In this document: in pieces, positions 20,710 to 32,156 of the stretch
Numbering within the stretch: the stretch's first letter is position 1
Layout of the letters: each line of letters begins with the position of its first letter
DNA from: Apiosordaria backusii
Taxonomy: Eukaryota; Ascomycota; Sordariomycetes; Sordariales; Lasiosphaeriaceae
Length of the DNA stretch: 64,000 nucleotides
Direction of reading: 5' to 3'
Assembly (NCBI GenBank): GCA_030549205.1
Contig: JAUKTV010000008.1
Coordinates: 1,674,001-1,738,000, forward strand
The notes under the pieces: generated by a model
The model's input: only the letters and a program-made list of their open reading frames with translations
The model's database searches: none
What the model was told of the DNA's origin: nothing
Position numbers and translations under genes: made by a program

Positions 20710-22322
20710 TCAAGACCTCGACCCCCTCCCCCTCCCCCTCCCCCCACTCCCATCAACTATAACCGGCGCCCCCTCCCTCTCCCTCTCCCTCTCCTTCCCC
20801 CTCCTACTCCCATCCACCACAACCGGAGCCCCCTCCTTACCCCCCCCACTCCCACTACTCCTCTCCATCCTCTCCAACCTCCTCCTCTCCCTCTTCTCCA
20901 ACGCCACCAAGTGATTAACCCCCCCAGCAGCACTCACCTCGCCACTCACCAACCCCTCCGCCATCCTAGCCGTAACCATCCTCCCCCACATCACAGCCCT
21001 ATCCAAACTCTTAATCGCCCCCAGCGCCACCTCTGCGCTCCTAAACGTCACAAACGCCGTCCCTATTGCTTCTCCCGTCTTTCGACCGATAGTGATCTCA
21101 ATCTTTTCCACTTGGCCTGCAACGGACTCGACCCCGCCGCAAAACGTCGCCAAGAGGTCTAACACCGAGGTCTCCGAGACGTTGCGCTTGCCGAGGCCGA
21201 GGAGAATGATTTTGCGGTTTTCGAGGGCGACTACCGGGGTTTGGGGTTGATCACTAGTAGTGGTTGTAGTGGGAGGGGGGTTGGGGTAAGGATCAGGATG
21301 ATGCCCAGCAGCAGCAGCAGCAGCAGCAGCATGGGGATGGGAATGGTGGTTGAAGCCGAGGTCCGAAAAGTCGTTTGTTAGGGTGGTCATGGAAGGGAGG
21401 TTGGTCATGTTTGTTGTGGTGGGGTGGAAATAGGTGGGGGAGCTGCTAACAACGGCGTTGCCGTTGTTGTCGTAGTAGGAGGGGCCTGCTCCCCCAGGGC
21501 TGCCGTAGGGGGGGTAGACACCGGCACTGCCGGCGGTGGAGAAGGAAGACGAAAAGTCTTGGTACCCGCTGGACGTGGTGACAGGACTGGTGACTGCTGG
21601 GTAGTTTTGGCTGTTGGTGTAAGCTGGGTAGTCCTGGTTATTGGTGTAAACCGGGTAGCCCCAGTGGTCGGTAGGACTGGCATATTGTGCTGTTGGGGAG
21701 GTATACTCCGAATTTCTCCTCATGTCGGCTGGGTTGTTGTTGTTGTTGTTGCCGGGGTAGGAATAAGAAGGGTCGACGGGGGGTGGCTGGGGGGCGGAGG
21801 GTTCGTCAACCACGCGGCCTGTGTGCTGCTGCTTGAGGAGCAGGATTGCATGATAATCACTCGGGGGGAGCTTGACGACGGTGGGTTGGTCTCTGTTTCT
21901 GGCGTCGGCTTGGAGGCAGCGGTCGTGGAGGGTGTTACCGTTGAGGTACTCTACATGGTGAGGGTTAGCACTGTTGACTAGGTAACATGGCGATGACATG
22001 GCAGTTATCAAAGTACTTACTATGTGCCTTCTCAAAGTTCTCTAGCCCCTTGACTCGAACAAATCCCGCAGTCGGGTCGTAGGTTAGGCAAAAGTCTACC
22101 TCGCAGACTCGAGAAACAAACTCCTTCAAATCTTTCCACGTGGTGTTACGTGAAAACTGCAAAGATCCCCAAGGTTAGCCAGAAACATACTCAGGTCGTT
22201 CTGTAAGGGAGAGTGGATGCTGTGACTACATTTGCGATTGTGATGTAATACAGGCCCGTCACAGACCCCGGCGGGACTGTCACAATAACCAGATTTTGGT
22301 TCTGAGGCTGATTGCGAGGCAT
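20710..22322 (-). CDS. Two-RRM RNA-binding protein
   Basis: Exons 22322-22230, 22156-22021 and 21950-20710 (introns 73 and 70 nt) encode 489 residues. An N-terminal RRM-like domain is built across the first two exons (GLYYITIAN, FSRNTTWKDLKEFVSRVCEVDF, GFVRVKGLENFEKAH). The middle is a long Tyr/Ser/Thr/Pro-rich disordered region with Asn, Thr and Ala homopolymers. A second RRM-like fold lies at about residues 330-410 (ENRKIILLGLGKRNVSETSV, GEAIGTAFVTFRSAEVALGAI). The tail is charged (KREREREREG) and ends GGRGRGRGSRS, an RG-type RNA-binding tail. The layout suggests a nuclear or cytoplasmic mRNA-binding protein, with no specific orthologue recognised. The first donor is GTAGTC, weaker than its neighbours. 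The 3' coding end is extremely G-rich in the mRNA. Confidence 0.82.
20722..20745 (-). other. G-quadruplex-forming motif at the 3' end of the RRM gene
   Basis: On the coding strand four runs of 6, 5, 5 and 5 G are separated by single A bases, immediately before the stop codon. They encode the RG tail. The pattern fits a strong G-quadruplex motif in DNA or mRNA. Confidence 0.6.
21306..21329. repeat. (CAG)8 trinucleotide repeat
   Basis: Eight CAG units on the plus strand lie inside the RRM gene. On the coding strand they give the polyalanine run of the disordered middle region. Confidence 0.9.
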
Positions 22323-24425
22323 GGTCTGCTTGGCTTCTCGAGCTGCTGACCTTCAGGGTTCGGATGCTTGTCTCGTATGTACCAACACGAGACTGGTGGT
22401 TTCAGTGGCTCGCTTGTACAGGGCGACGGTCATAGATAGCCGCAAGGATAGAGAAGTTGATGGGCGGTCGAAGGCGAGGATGTGTGAGCAAGTTGGATAT
22501 AATTCTTGTAGTGACCCGACCGAGCTAATACTTCAGGTCGAGCTGAGAAAGTGAATCTATTTGGCTGTGATAGTGCTAACCAATACGTCGGAGAGTGAAC
22601 GGAAGGTGTGATCACTGTCGAGTAAGAGCTAGGAAGGCAACGTAAACGAGGAAGAGAAACCGAAAACTAGAAGCGAACTTGAAAACCAGGACATATATTT
22701 ATAGCCTCTGGAGGCGTTACGATTTGAGAGCAGCCCCGGTGCGGTCATGCTTCCAGCAGGCAGCTCCTAGGCATCTCGACAAATACAGATGATACAACTG
22801 CCTGAATAGTTCGACAACCCTCCAAAGGGTGAAGGCGTGCAGACGGCATCCTCTGTCAGAAATGATATCCAAGCTTTCCGTCCACAACTGCAGGTGGGCT
22901 GCATGCGCGATACGGTGGACGTCTTGAGATCCTGATCCGTCACGTCCAGGCACCGGCTGACGGCATACTCCACACCACTTCCAGTCTAGATTGTTTCAAC
23001 TGACGTCCACCTGTAGTCTATGAGCGCCTCGACCGTGCCGAGTATAGGTTTCAGTATGTCTGAGGAAGAAGGACGTGACAAGAAGCGGGCCGAAGCAATC
23101 AATGTCTTCCCGAGGACAGTGGTGCAGACAAGCTGCATGATGGGTAGCTACAGCGCCCCCAGGTCGGGAGGGTGTCTAAAGTGAGCAGGTCGATGTCCCT
23201 TGTCCACCCAGACCCCTGGATCGACCATCATCCGCCAACCAGCAACCGGGTAGGTGGGCGTACTAAACACAGTTGACAGTTGACAGAGTTGACAGGCGGC
23301 TCAACAGCCATGGCTGTGTCACGCCCAAGCTCCAACGTTACATGACCACAATGGTGTTGCTGACGTTTGCGTGTGCCAGACCCTTGGGAGTACAGACAGG
23401 GCTAGCTACTCGGACGTTCTCTCCGAAGCTGCTGCTGAATCTGTCGGGGCGTCAAGCTCCCGAGGGCCAGACAAGACTTGATTGAAACTTGAACGCCACT
23501 CACTGCCTCCAGTTTGAAGTCGCATACAACCGGAAGCGGCGGCAATGCCCCGCCCACACCGCCAGGAGGTGGACTGTAAGTTCCCGAGAGACATCTCAGT
23601 GTATGTTTGTGCGATTTGTGGCGAAGACAACCGCGTGCTGAACCAGGGGTAAAACCTGGCATGGCGTGCTGTTGATGATTCTCCGTGGAATGACCTGTGA
23701 TAACGCTGCAGGAATCCTGAAAAATATGGTGACAGCGCCTAGCAAAGTACTTCTCCTTCCAAATAAGAACACCACCAACAAGCCAAGCCAGTGAGACATC
23801 AACCCTCCCCCCCACCTCGAAAGTCCAATGGCTGCTGTTGCTGCGGCTGTCCTCGTAGGCTTGGTAGCAAACATTCCAAGGGACAAACTGAAGCGGAGCA
23901 GCTGCGAGGACCCTGCCTAGAGTTGTAGACTAGCTACTGCAGAGACCAATAGCTCACCCATAATCAATTACAGTTTTCGTGGGTCAGCATCCCAGTCCCT
24001 CGAGAGCAGAAGAAAAGCAAGTGGTGACGTTGGCGGCCTTGTAACTGATACCTTAAGTATATATAGAGTAAGCCGCGGGATTTTACCCTGCCTTGTCACC
24101 CGTCCGATGTGACCATCTGAGATATCTGCATTAAACGTGGTGGTGCTGGTGCGGTTGGCTAGACTTGAGCTTTCCGAATTCGCTAAGGCTTGCATGATGC
24201 TTCTCGAGTCAAATTCGACCTGTCATACAGCTGCTGCGCGGGTATCTTCCCCGGACCGCTTGGCCCAATCGTACAAGTTCATCCGGGTTCCTGGGTCGTA
24301 GGGTTTTATGCCAAGTCCCGAGTGCCTCGTCAGGGATAGATAGAACTTGCACAATTGATTGTCTTGGCCAAAAGAGGCACAAAGTTTCCATGTCAGCGCC
24401 GAGATGCAAATGATGCAATCATGTC
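22323..24425. other. Intergenic region upstream of the RRM gene
   Basis: About 2.1 kb separates the RRM-gene start from the WRAP73-like stop; both genes are on the minus strand. The longest frame (23402-23815 minus) has no domain-like features. No RNA gene was recognised. The length suggests a long regulatory region or leader for the RNA-binding protein. Confidence 0.5.
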
Positions 24426-26119
24426 CTATCTTTTGTGAACAAAAGTGTCCTCTAGCTCGCTGTAGTCATCGTCATCTTCAACGGGCCTGGTCCTGTCTGG
24501 ACCGTTCTCCCCTGCCGGAACAAGCTCGAGCGGCGATTCTTCCCGTGTCTCTACTGCGAAGCTCGGCTCCGGACTCTGATGGTTGGCCCACACAGGTGCA
24601 ACCTCGTCCGATTCGGCCAAACAGGCAAGGACGTAATGCTGGGCGTCCGAGAAGAAAAGCGATGGCCCACTTGCCGTGTCGAATCCCATCCATGAGACCC
24701 GAGGCTTGCCACTTGTCTTGAGCCCAGGCAGGTGTTGACTGAAGTCGACTGATCGAGGCCCTTCTGAAAGAGGATCCCACACAAAGACGAGGCCATTGTA
24801 TTGCTCCCCCTCGCATCGAATGAGCAATGTCTCAGCGACATGAGGATGCCACGACAGGGCGCTAATGTTCCCGTGGAAAAGGAGCACTGCACGCAGCTCT
24901 GCGGCCTCCAGATCCCAGATCCAGATGGTACCAGGTGAGTCTTCCAGCCGTGTGGCTACAAGTGCCGATGTGGGATCGAATGAAATGGCAGCACAGCCCG
25001 ACACGGGCTCTGAGTTGTCCTGCAGTCGTGGTGCCGGGGAAATGACCTGCGTCGTCCGTAAGAAGGTGTGTATGATAGGGCCCGTCTGCGAGACGCCGAT
25101 CTGCTCTTGCCAGACCTATAACATTGAAATTAGTTCGTGACCTTCAGAGAGAGGTGCGATGTAGAGTTTGCTGTACCCACCTGAAGTGTCTCGGTGGAAA
25201 CAACCGACTTTGGGTGGCGAAGCCGCATAGTCTCTGTTACAGAAGCCATGCTGAATATGCACACTGATCTACTAGAATCACCAACAGCAAGGTGACGGGC
25301 ATCGGCAGACAACTGCAGCACCTTGACACCGGCCCCAAGGGCATAGTCTCTGTCCTCCAGTGAAGGGTTTGCAGGGCCTGACCAAGTCTTGAACAAGTGT
25401 CCATCCGACGTGTAGAAGATTACTTTGTGGCCCTGTGCAGCCGACTCCCAAATGACGAGCCATCGACCATCCGGGCTCCAGGTGATCCCGTGGGCATCAA
25501 TAGTGTCTGGGGCCCAGGACCTTTGCAGCTCTCTGGTTGGAAACGAATGAATACTTATCAGGTCCTTGCCCGCAATCCTGGAGAGAAGCGCGAGGTGGCG
25601 GGTCTGGGGGCGGAAAGAAAAGCATCTGCACGCGGACGAAGGAGAAAAGACCTTGGGGGTGTTGATCTCGGCCGCCCTAGACGACGCGAGATCGAAGACG
25701 GAGAACTTGAGGCCATACGATGAGATAACGCAAATCTCAGTATCGGAGGCACCGAAGCCAACGTGAGCTGGCTTCGTGCCAGGCACAGAGGCAGTTCGGA
25801 TGGCAGCATGTAAGCTGCTGTCAAGTGCAGAAACGACCCGGACCTGTTCAGGTCCAGCGACGAGCAACAGGCGTGATGAAGGTGACCACTGGAAACCAAG
25901 TACGGGCCCGGCAAAATCCTGGGGCAATTTGATCACATTGACAACCTCCAGGCTGCGAACGGCTCTGATATGGACAAGGGATGAGAGAAGAGTCGCGACA
26001 TGCTTGCCATCTGGACTGGGAACAGAGTGTGATGATGCTGTTGGCAACGTCAGCGTAGCCCTGCGTCCAGACGGTCAACATGATCGCAACTCACATTTCA
26101 GGCTTCTGGAGAACTTCAT
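24426..26119 (-). CDS. WRAP73/WDR8-type WD40 repeat protein
   Basis: Exons 26119-26095, 26037-25181 and 25115-24426 (introns 57 and 65 nt) give 523 residues. Exon 1 is only 25 nt and encodes MKFSRSLK, matching the usual WRAP73 start before SPDGKHVATL. WD40 repeats are spread over the chain: LGFQWSPSSRLLLVAG, DAHGITWSPDGRWLVIWE, VKVLQLSADARHLAVGD, GTIWIWDLEAAELRAVLLFHGNI (in part) and ISALSWHPH. The C-terminus is acidic (VEDDDDYSELEDTFVHKR). In fission yeast and animals WRAP73/Wdr8 works at the spindle pole or centrosome with an SSX2IP/Msd1-type partner and a kinesin-14, anchoring microtubule minus ends; the same role is inferred here. The large upstream frame at 26335-26119 is 5' flank, not protein. 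The gene is divergent from cnxABC. Confidence 0.88.
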
Positions 26120-27032
26120 TTTTTTCTCGGAATCGACAGACACACGGAGGGGGATGTTGGAAGGCTCCAGTGCAAAATCTGGTCTCACACCTTCCGTCCC
26201 TGCAGTGTAGCTATCATGCAACGCGTATGCAGCCAGCCGTGAGCTCTTGATCACTGAATGTGCTGATGGGAACCCCTCGTAAGCAAGCTGCAGAATGCGT
26301 GGCGGCTGCTCGAACAACAAGTTTGGAGCAAACACTGCAAGCCGTGAGTATGTACGATAATTCGTATGGAGGTTGTGATGGTGGCCGTTGGTATGAGGTC
26401 TGGTCTGAGGTACCGGGTACTTGGTTGCGTCGTTGGCAAGGCTCCATCCAAAAATTCATAAACCTAGGTAAGGTCGGGTATGGACCTGGCAAGCTCCGTG
26501 CCGGCGACCGGTCTGGAAAGGCCGCCAAGAGCCCACCCCCGCCACTGCCTGAGGAGCTCGGGCCTCTGGTTCTTTCGCCGACATCCGAACATCTGGAGCC
26601 GGTCGGCAGTGGCCCGCTTTGCCGATTGTCCTTGTGCTCCTGCAGTTTTTGGCGGGGGAGGCAGCATTGAAGTGTCCCGTCGGAAGAATTGGACTCGACG
26701 CCTTTTACTCGACTTGCTGAGTCACACAAAGAATATCCGCGGGTGACAGCCAAGCATCGTCGACCTATTAAGGTATCAACGCTCTTCGCTTCACTGCCCT
26801 GAAGAGAACATGCGGGCCTCGTTAATCTACAATACCCATCTGTATCTATATCTATTGGATCAAGCCTGATGTCACTCCGTCACCACCCAGTCTCCGCGGA
26901 GTCGGCGCGGACCGAGTCCACCCCAAAACCATAACTTGGCCGCCGTGCCCCGCCACTTTCTCAAATAGTTGCAGAATAATCATCCATCAGCAAAGCTCAG
27001 AGCTGGTGAACAGCCCTTCGAATTTGGTTGCT
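26120..27032. promoter_or_regulatory. Shared divergent promoter region, WRAP73-like gene and cnxABC
   Basis: The 913 bp between opposite start codons should contain both promoters. Overlapping frames of 60-180 codons run across it on both strands without domain features; the 179-codon minus frame ending at 26214 was rejected. No nitrate-type regulatory element was identified with confidence. Confidence 0.4.
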
Positions 27033-29364
27033 ATGATGGCGAGTGTGCGCTGCCTGTCCCAGCGCATCCGGCTCGGGACACTGCATACGCAAACAACGAA
27101 TAGAACGGCTAGAACGACTTCATCACAAGTGAGACGTGTTGCGTCGGCGACCCTCCCCCATCCGTTTCATGGGGTCCAGACGTCTTCTGCCTCGCCTGCT
27201 CCGTCACCAGCTGTGGGCGAGCCTCTCCACCCTCCACCACCACCACCACCACCACACCGATTTCCCGCCGGCCCTGGCGACCGCGGCTCCCGGGATATTA
27301 GGTCGACACCCCCGCCATCATCATCTTCTCGCAAGGACCGCATCCGCGAGGCCAGGCCCTTCTCCGATTTTCTTACAGATACCTTCGATCGCCAGCACGA
27401 CTACTTGCGTATTTCGGTTACGGAACGGTGCAACCTACGATGTCTATACTGCATGCCTGAGGAAGGTGTACCCCTCTCGCCCCAGAGGGAGCTCCTCACT
27501 ACGCCCGAAATCGTGCTGCTCTCGTCCGTTTTTGTGTCGCAGGGCGTCACCAAAATCCGGCTGACGGGGGGCGAGCCCACTGTACGACGAGATATTGTGC
27601 CTCTAATGCAGCAGATCGGGGAACTGCGAGCCCATGGGCTTCGCGAGCTCTGCCTGACTACCAATGGTCTATCCCTTCACCGCAAGCTGGATGCCATGGT
27701 TGAGGCTGGCTTGACGGGAGTCAACCTATCCCTCGACACTTTAGACCAATGGCAGTATCAGTTGATGACGCGGCGGGCTGGATTCAGCGCCGTACAGAAG
27801 ACCATCGACCGCATATTCGAGCTGAACCGCGCAGGCGCTGGCATCAAGTTCAAGATCAACTGCGTGGTCATGCGCGGGGTGAACGACCGGGAGATCCTCC
27901 CATTTGTGGAGATGACACGGGAAAAGGATGTCGAGGTGCGTTTCATCGAGTACATGCCTTTTGACGGCAACAAGTGGAGCAAGGGCAAGATGTTCAGCTA
28001 CCAGGAGATGCTGGACCTGATCCGCTCCCGGTATCCGGACCTCCAGAGGGAGGCGGGGCACAAGAACGACACAAGCAAGACTTATCAGGTACCAGGATTT
28101 GTTGGCAAGCTTGGGTTCGTTACGAGCATGACCCACAACTTTTGCGGGACATGCAACAGGCTCCGGATCACCAGTGATGGCAACCTAAAGGTGTGCCTCT
28201 TCGGGAATGCCGAGGTTTCCGTAAGAGACATATTGCGGAAGGTGAACGGGGGCGAGCCAATCGACGAGGAGGTGTTTGAGTTGCTGAGGCAGGCTGCCGT
28301 GGACAGCACGAAACAAGCCTCGCCTCCTGGCCATCCACCACCGCTGTTGGCACCCAGTTCCGAGGAGCTCCTCAATGTGATTGGCATGGCTGTAAAACGG
28401 AAGAAGGAAAAGCACGCTGGCCTCGGCGAGCTAGAGCATATGAAAAACAGGCCTATGATATTGATCGGTGGGTGATGGCTCTTCTTTCTTTTGGTTTCTC
28501 TGCATTAAACGGAGTTTGGGGTGGGAATATGGTACATAAAGTCCGTATATGAGGCATGACATAACATCTTGAAACGACCTACCCACACCACTCGGGACTT
28601 TGCATGTGTTTCTTCCAAACATGGACAAGTTTGGCTAAGGAGCAAGCGTAGATCCGCTAGCCACATTTCGGCGGCATCATCACATCGGTTTCCTCGCACC
28701 GCCAAGTACCACGCTTGCCAAGCAGGTACCGGCACCGCTCAGCGGTTTTCTAATCCCCGGCTCTGATAGCATCTCTGCTCGAGCGCAGTTACGCCTGTTT
28801 TCGAGCACAGCTCGACAGCCCAGTCGGGATGGGCAAGATGAGGGTGACAAAAGCCCCAAGTTGACGCACGTCTCCTCGTCCGGAGCGGCGCACATGGTCT
28901 CGATTTCAGACAAGACGCCGACAAAACGCGTTGCCACGGCCAAATGTACCGTCTACTTCTCAGACCCCACGGCTCTCAAACTTATCAAGGAGAATCAAAT
29001 CAAAAAGGGTGATGTGCTGGGAGTGGCAAGGATAGCGGGCATCATGGCGGCGAAGCGGACTCCGGATCTGATTCCGCTGTGCCATCCCATTGCCCTGACG
29101 CATGCCGAGGTTGAGCTGGCGGCAGTAGATGCAAACATCGAGGATGGGACCAGCGGCAAGAACAAGGGAGGAGCCATAGAGATCACAGCCACAGTTTCTT
29201 GCGACGGTAAGACTGGCGTCGAGATGGAGGCACTTACAGCTGCGTCCGCCGCCGCCTTGACAGTCTACGACATGTGTAAAGCTGTCGATAAGGCGATGGT
29301 GATCGAGGGCTTGCGAGTTGTACTCAAAGATGGTGGCAAGAGCGGGAGGTGGGAAATGCCGTGA
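27033..29364 (+). CDS. cnxABC: CnxABC/MOCS1 homologue: MoaA-MoaC molybdenum cofactor synthesis gene
   Basis: Exons 27033-28467 and 28652-29364 give a 715-residue fusion. Unspliced RNA stops at 28475 and gives 480 residues ending RPMILIGG. The protein converts GTP to cyclic pyranopterin monophosphate, the first step of molybdenum cofactor synthesis. Residues 1-45 are a basic presequence (mitochondrial). The MoaA part has the radical-SAM cluster C133-x3-C137-x2-C140 (ERCNLRCLYCM) and the C-terminal cluster CGTCNRLRITSDGNLKVC. The MoaC part has the HVSSSGAAHMVSISDK, IPLCHPI and VEMEALTAASAAALTVYDMCKA motifs. The donor G-GTGGGT sits inside the Gly-Gly codons, exactly as in human MOCS1, where splicing selects MOCS1A or MOCS1AB. 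Acceptors ending at 28651 or 28660 are both in phase. The linker contains a presequence-like RLFSSTARQ. The chosen acceptor is the uncertain point. Confidence 0.93.
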
Positions 29365-32156
29365 CGGTACTCGTCAGGGCATAAAATTGACCAACAACCT
29401 TCGAACGGCAGCTGGCAGTTGGTAGTTGGTGGAAGCTGTAACCGGCAACGTGGACGCGGTTGAGGCTGACGGGAAGATGATGGGATAGTCCCTACAATCC
29501 TTACAAACCAGCCATCACAATTGCCCGCCATCAAGAAGGAAACCAGATCGGTTCAACGACGCCATGCTGTCCCGATACAGTAAGACCAAACCGATGGCTT
29601 TCTGATCGACCAAGTTTCGTCTAGCCAAGACATGGAAAAAAGTGACAGCTCCGATCAGGGCCCAGCTAAACAGAAGCGATTGTGATATTGATGATGTCTG
29701 CGGGTTTTTTCATGTATCTAGAGACCAACTGCAGTATCTACCCAACTATGTATGCAGGGCAGTGACCTCGTCTCTGCAAGAGATGAATATGTTTCCCGCC
29801 TGTCTATAAGGGGTCCTGTTTGCTTCTTGTGTTGACAGCTCCAAAGCGCACCAATAGATGGAGATGGGGTATGCAAGATTCTATCAAAACTGAGATGTTT
29901 GCTTCTTTTCTCTTCTGTGCCCCACGAAACAAGAGTCTGCCGCACCGAACAGGACTCTCCCTGCTCTTCACATTCCCCGGCAACATGATATTCGTTTTTC
30001 ATCAAAAGTCACGCAAAGTTGTTGAATTCAACTCATGGATGAAATTGCCAAGCTGAAAGCCTGACATGTTTATGACGGTGATGATAATTCCGAGATGCCC
30101 CCGCACCCGCAGCCGCCTCCCCGCTCCCTCCCACGCCTCACCCCCTTCCCGATCCTACGTCCGAACCCCTTCTTGTGGCTTGAAGCGCCGGAGAGGGGAT
30201 GCGGTTGTGTAAGTGACCCCGCGCTTCACCGGCGCCCCCGCCATAACCCGAGGCCGGACCAAAACGCAAGCAGCGAGCAAACAGCGAGCAAACAGCGAGA
30301 AAGCGGGTTGCATCGGAGCTCGCCGACATTCGCCTGCCTAACTTGTAGCTCTGTGTGTGCTTGTCATCATCCACTGGCCGTTGAACATTGATTACAAAAT
30401 GAACTTTTGCCCCCGAACGACGAGACAGAACTACTGCGCGTCAACAACCCGGAGCTTGTCGTCGACTGTGTGTTAGACCGAACGTCTGAGTGGCCAACAC
30501 CCCTGGCAAGACATCTGGTTGGTCGGGCATGACGTAACAGCAAGCCTATGACGGGTAAGGACCCCATGTGGGAAGGAGACGAGGGAGACAAATCATCCTT
30601 TGAGGTACAGTAGCCGGAATCCACGCCGATGACAAGCGCCGTCTCATCAGATGTGACAAGAGAGATGAAGACAGACCCAGTTGAACCAGGCTTTCAAGGA
30701 CTCTCTTCAGACACTCGCAAAGTCCCCGAGGAAAAGGCGAGAAAGCCAAGGACAATTCAACATTGTAAACACTACACACAAAAGAGGCAAAAGGTCACAG
30801 GCAAAGTGGAACGAATAGACTCTTTCAGATCTAGACATTGATCTTAATATATCACCAAACTCTTCAACATTAGAACAACAACCTATGTACCATTCAACAC
30901 CCGGAACCGGCCCCCCTCACATCCGACGCCCCCCAAACCATCACCATCACCACCTCACCGACCACCCCCGATCCTCGGACTTGTCTCCTCCTCCCCTCCC
31001 CAACCAATCAAACCCCCGCGATAACCTTTTCTCCCTCTCATCCAATCATTTCCAAGCCATTGTACACAGTTTGCCATTCCCTGCCATTTCCCGAATTGAT
31101 ACCGCGCCGGCCGGCCGCTCAGTGGAACGCAATCCACTCTTACAGTTCTTGGCATTCTGGTACACAGTGTGTGTCGTTTTTATCATATTTGGTGTGTCGT
31201 GTGTCAAACTTCCATCACCAGCCAAAAGATCTTCCAGATCTGATAGATCGACGACAGACCCTCCCTTCTTAAACATCATCATCACTCGCATCAACTTAAA
31301 CTATAACCGTAGATCCTCCATCATTGAATCATTGAATTCAATCCCCAACCCCCCCATCAACGTCACACACAATTTGCAACTCGGTCAAACATTCTGGGGT
31401 ACCGCAGTTAAACAACCTCCATTTTTATTCGCGGCTCCCGCGGCAAGCATGTCATTCTCTCATTCTTCCCACTTGGGGGTCCAGCCCAGGATTGAAAATA
31501 AAAGAGCATATGCAGTGTAACGCTGGTGGGGAATATGCTTGTATGCAGTAAGTACGTAACAGAATCCATAAACACTAAGGCGGGTAAAATGATTAAGCAG
31601 TGAAAACTTCATGGTATTTGCATTTATGGGATAGTTGTATATCTATCTATCTATAATCGATCTTATCTCCAATTGAGGCAAGGCTTGGAGAGGCTCATGA
31701 CGAACCGCAAGGCGGACCGACCGACCGCGTTTGAGACGCCACATGGAAAGGCGTGAAAGTTACATAAGAACGGCGAGAATATGGCTGCCTATGACTCTTA
31801 CTGGACACTCGCTTCATCAAGGAATTCCTCTCCGGGTGTTTGCCTTTTGGTAAGCATGAAACGGAACTTGGCAATATGCAACGGACGTTCGAAGCATCCT
31901 CCCATTATTACTTGAATATCGAACTCCAGTTCAATAATAAACCAGCCCCCCAAACTCCCAAATAAGTAGTCAAAGTTTCAACCCTCTTCAACACCGCTTG
32001 CTTACTCGCAAAGAAATATCTGCCTCATATGTTTGTTTCCTTTGTTCAACATCCCTTCCCCTTACCCACCGCCTTCGAGAAGCGCTTTAGTCCTATCGGC
32101 AATAGGTAAAACCCTCGGTATGACGACCGCCCCATACGCCACGCCACCACCGCCCA
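29365..32156. other. Convergent intergenic region
   Basis: About 2.8 kb lies between the cnxABC and YKT6 stops. It includes an 11-bp unit repeated three times at 30271-30303 and a 211-codon open frame at 30885-31520 that starts with His/Pro low complexity and lacks any recognisable domain. Such length between two convergent stops could hide a non-coding transcript, but I see no positive evidence. Confidence 0.5.
30271..30303. repeat. 11-bp unit in three tandem copies
   Basis: The unit cagcgagcaaa occurs twice exactly and a third time with one change. It is intergenic. Confidence 0.8.

Noticed and set aside
20571..20756. Gly-rich 61-codon minus frame as the true C-terminus of the RRM protein
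   Set aside because: It is in another frame from the RRM exon and arises from the G-rich tract; the stop at 20710 ends a sensible RG tail.
26214..26753. 179-codon minus-strand frame upstream of the WRAP73-like gene
   Set aside because: It is Arg/Ser/Pro-rich and lies in the divergent promoter. It does not connect in phase to the WRAP73 start, which is itself well matched.
30885..31520. 211-codon plus-strand open frame in the cnxABC-YKT6 gap
   Set aside because: It begins with His/Pro low complexity, has no domain-like blocks or splice partners, and lies between two convergent gene ends; length alone is weak evidence.
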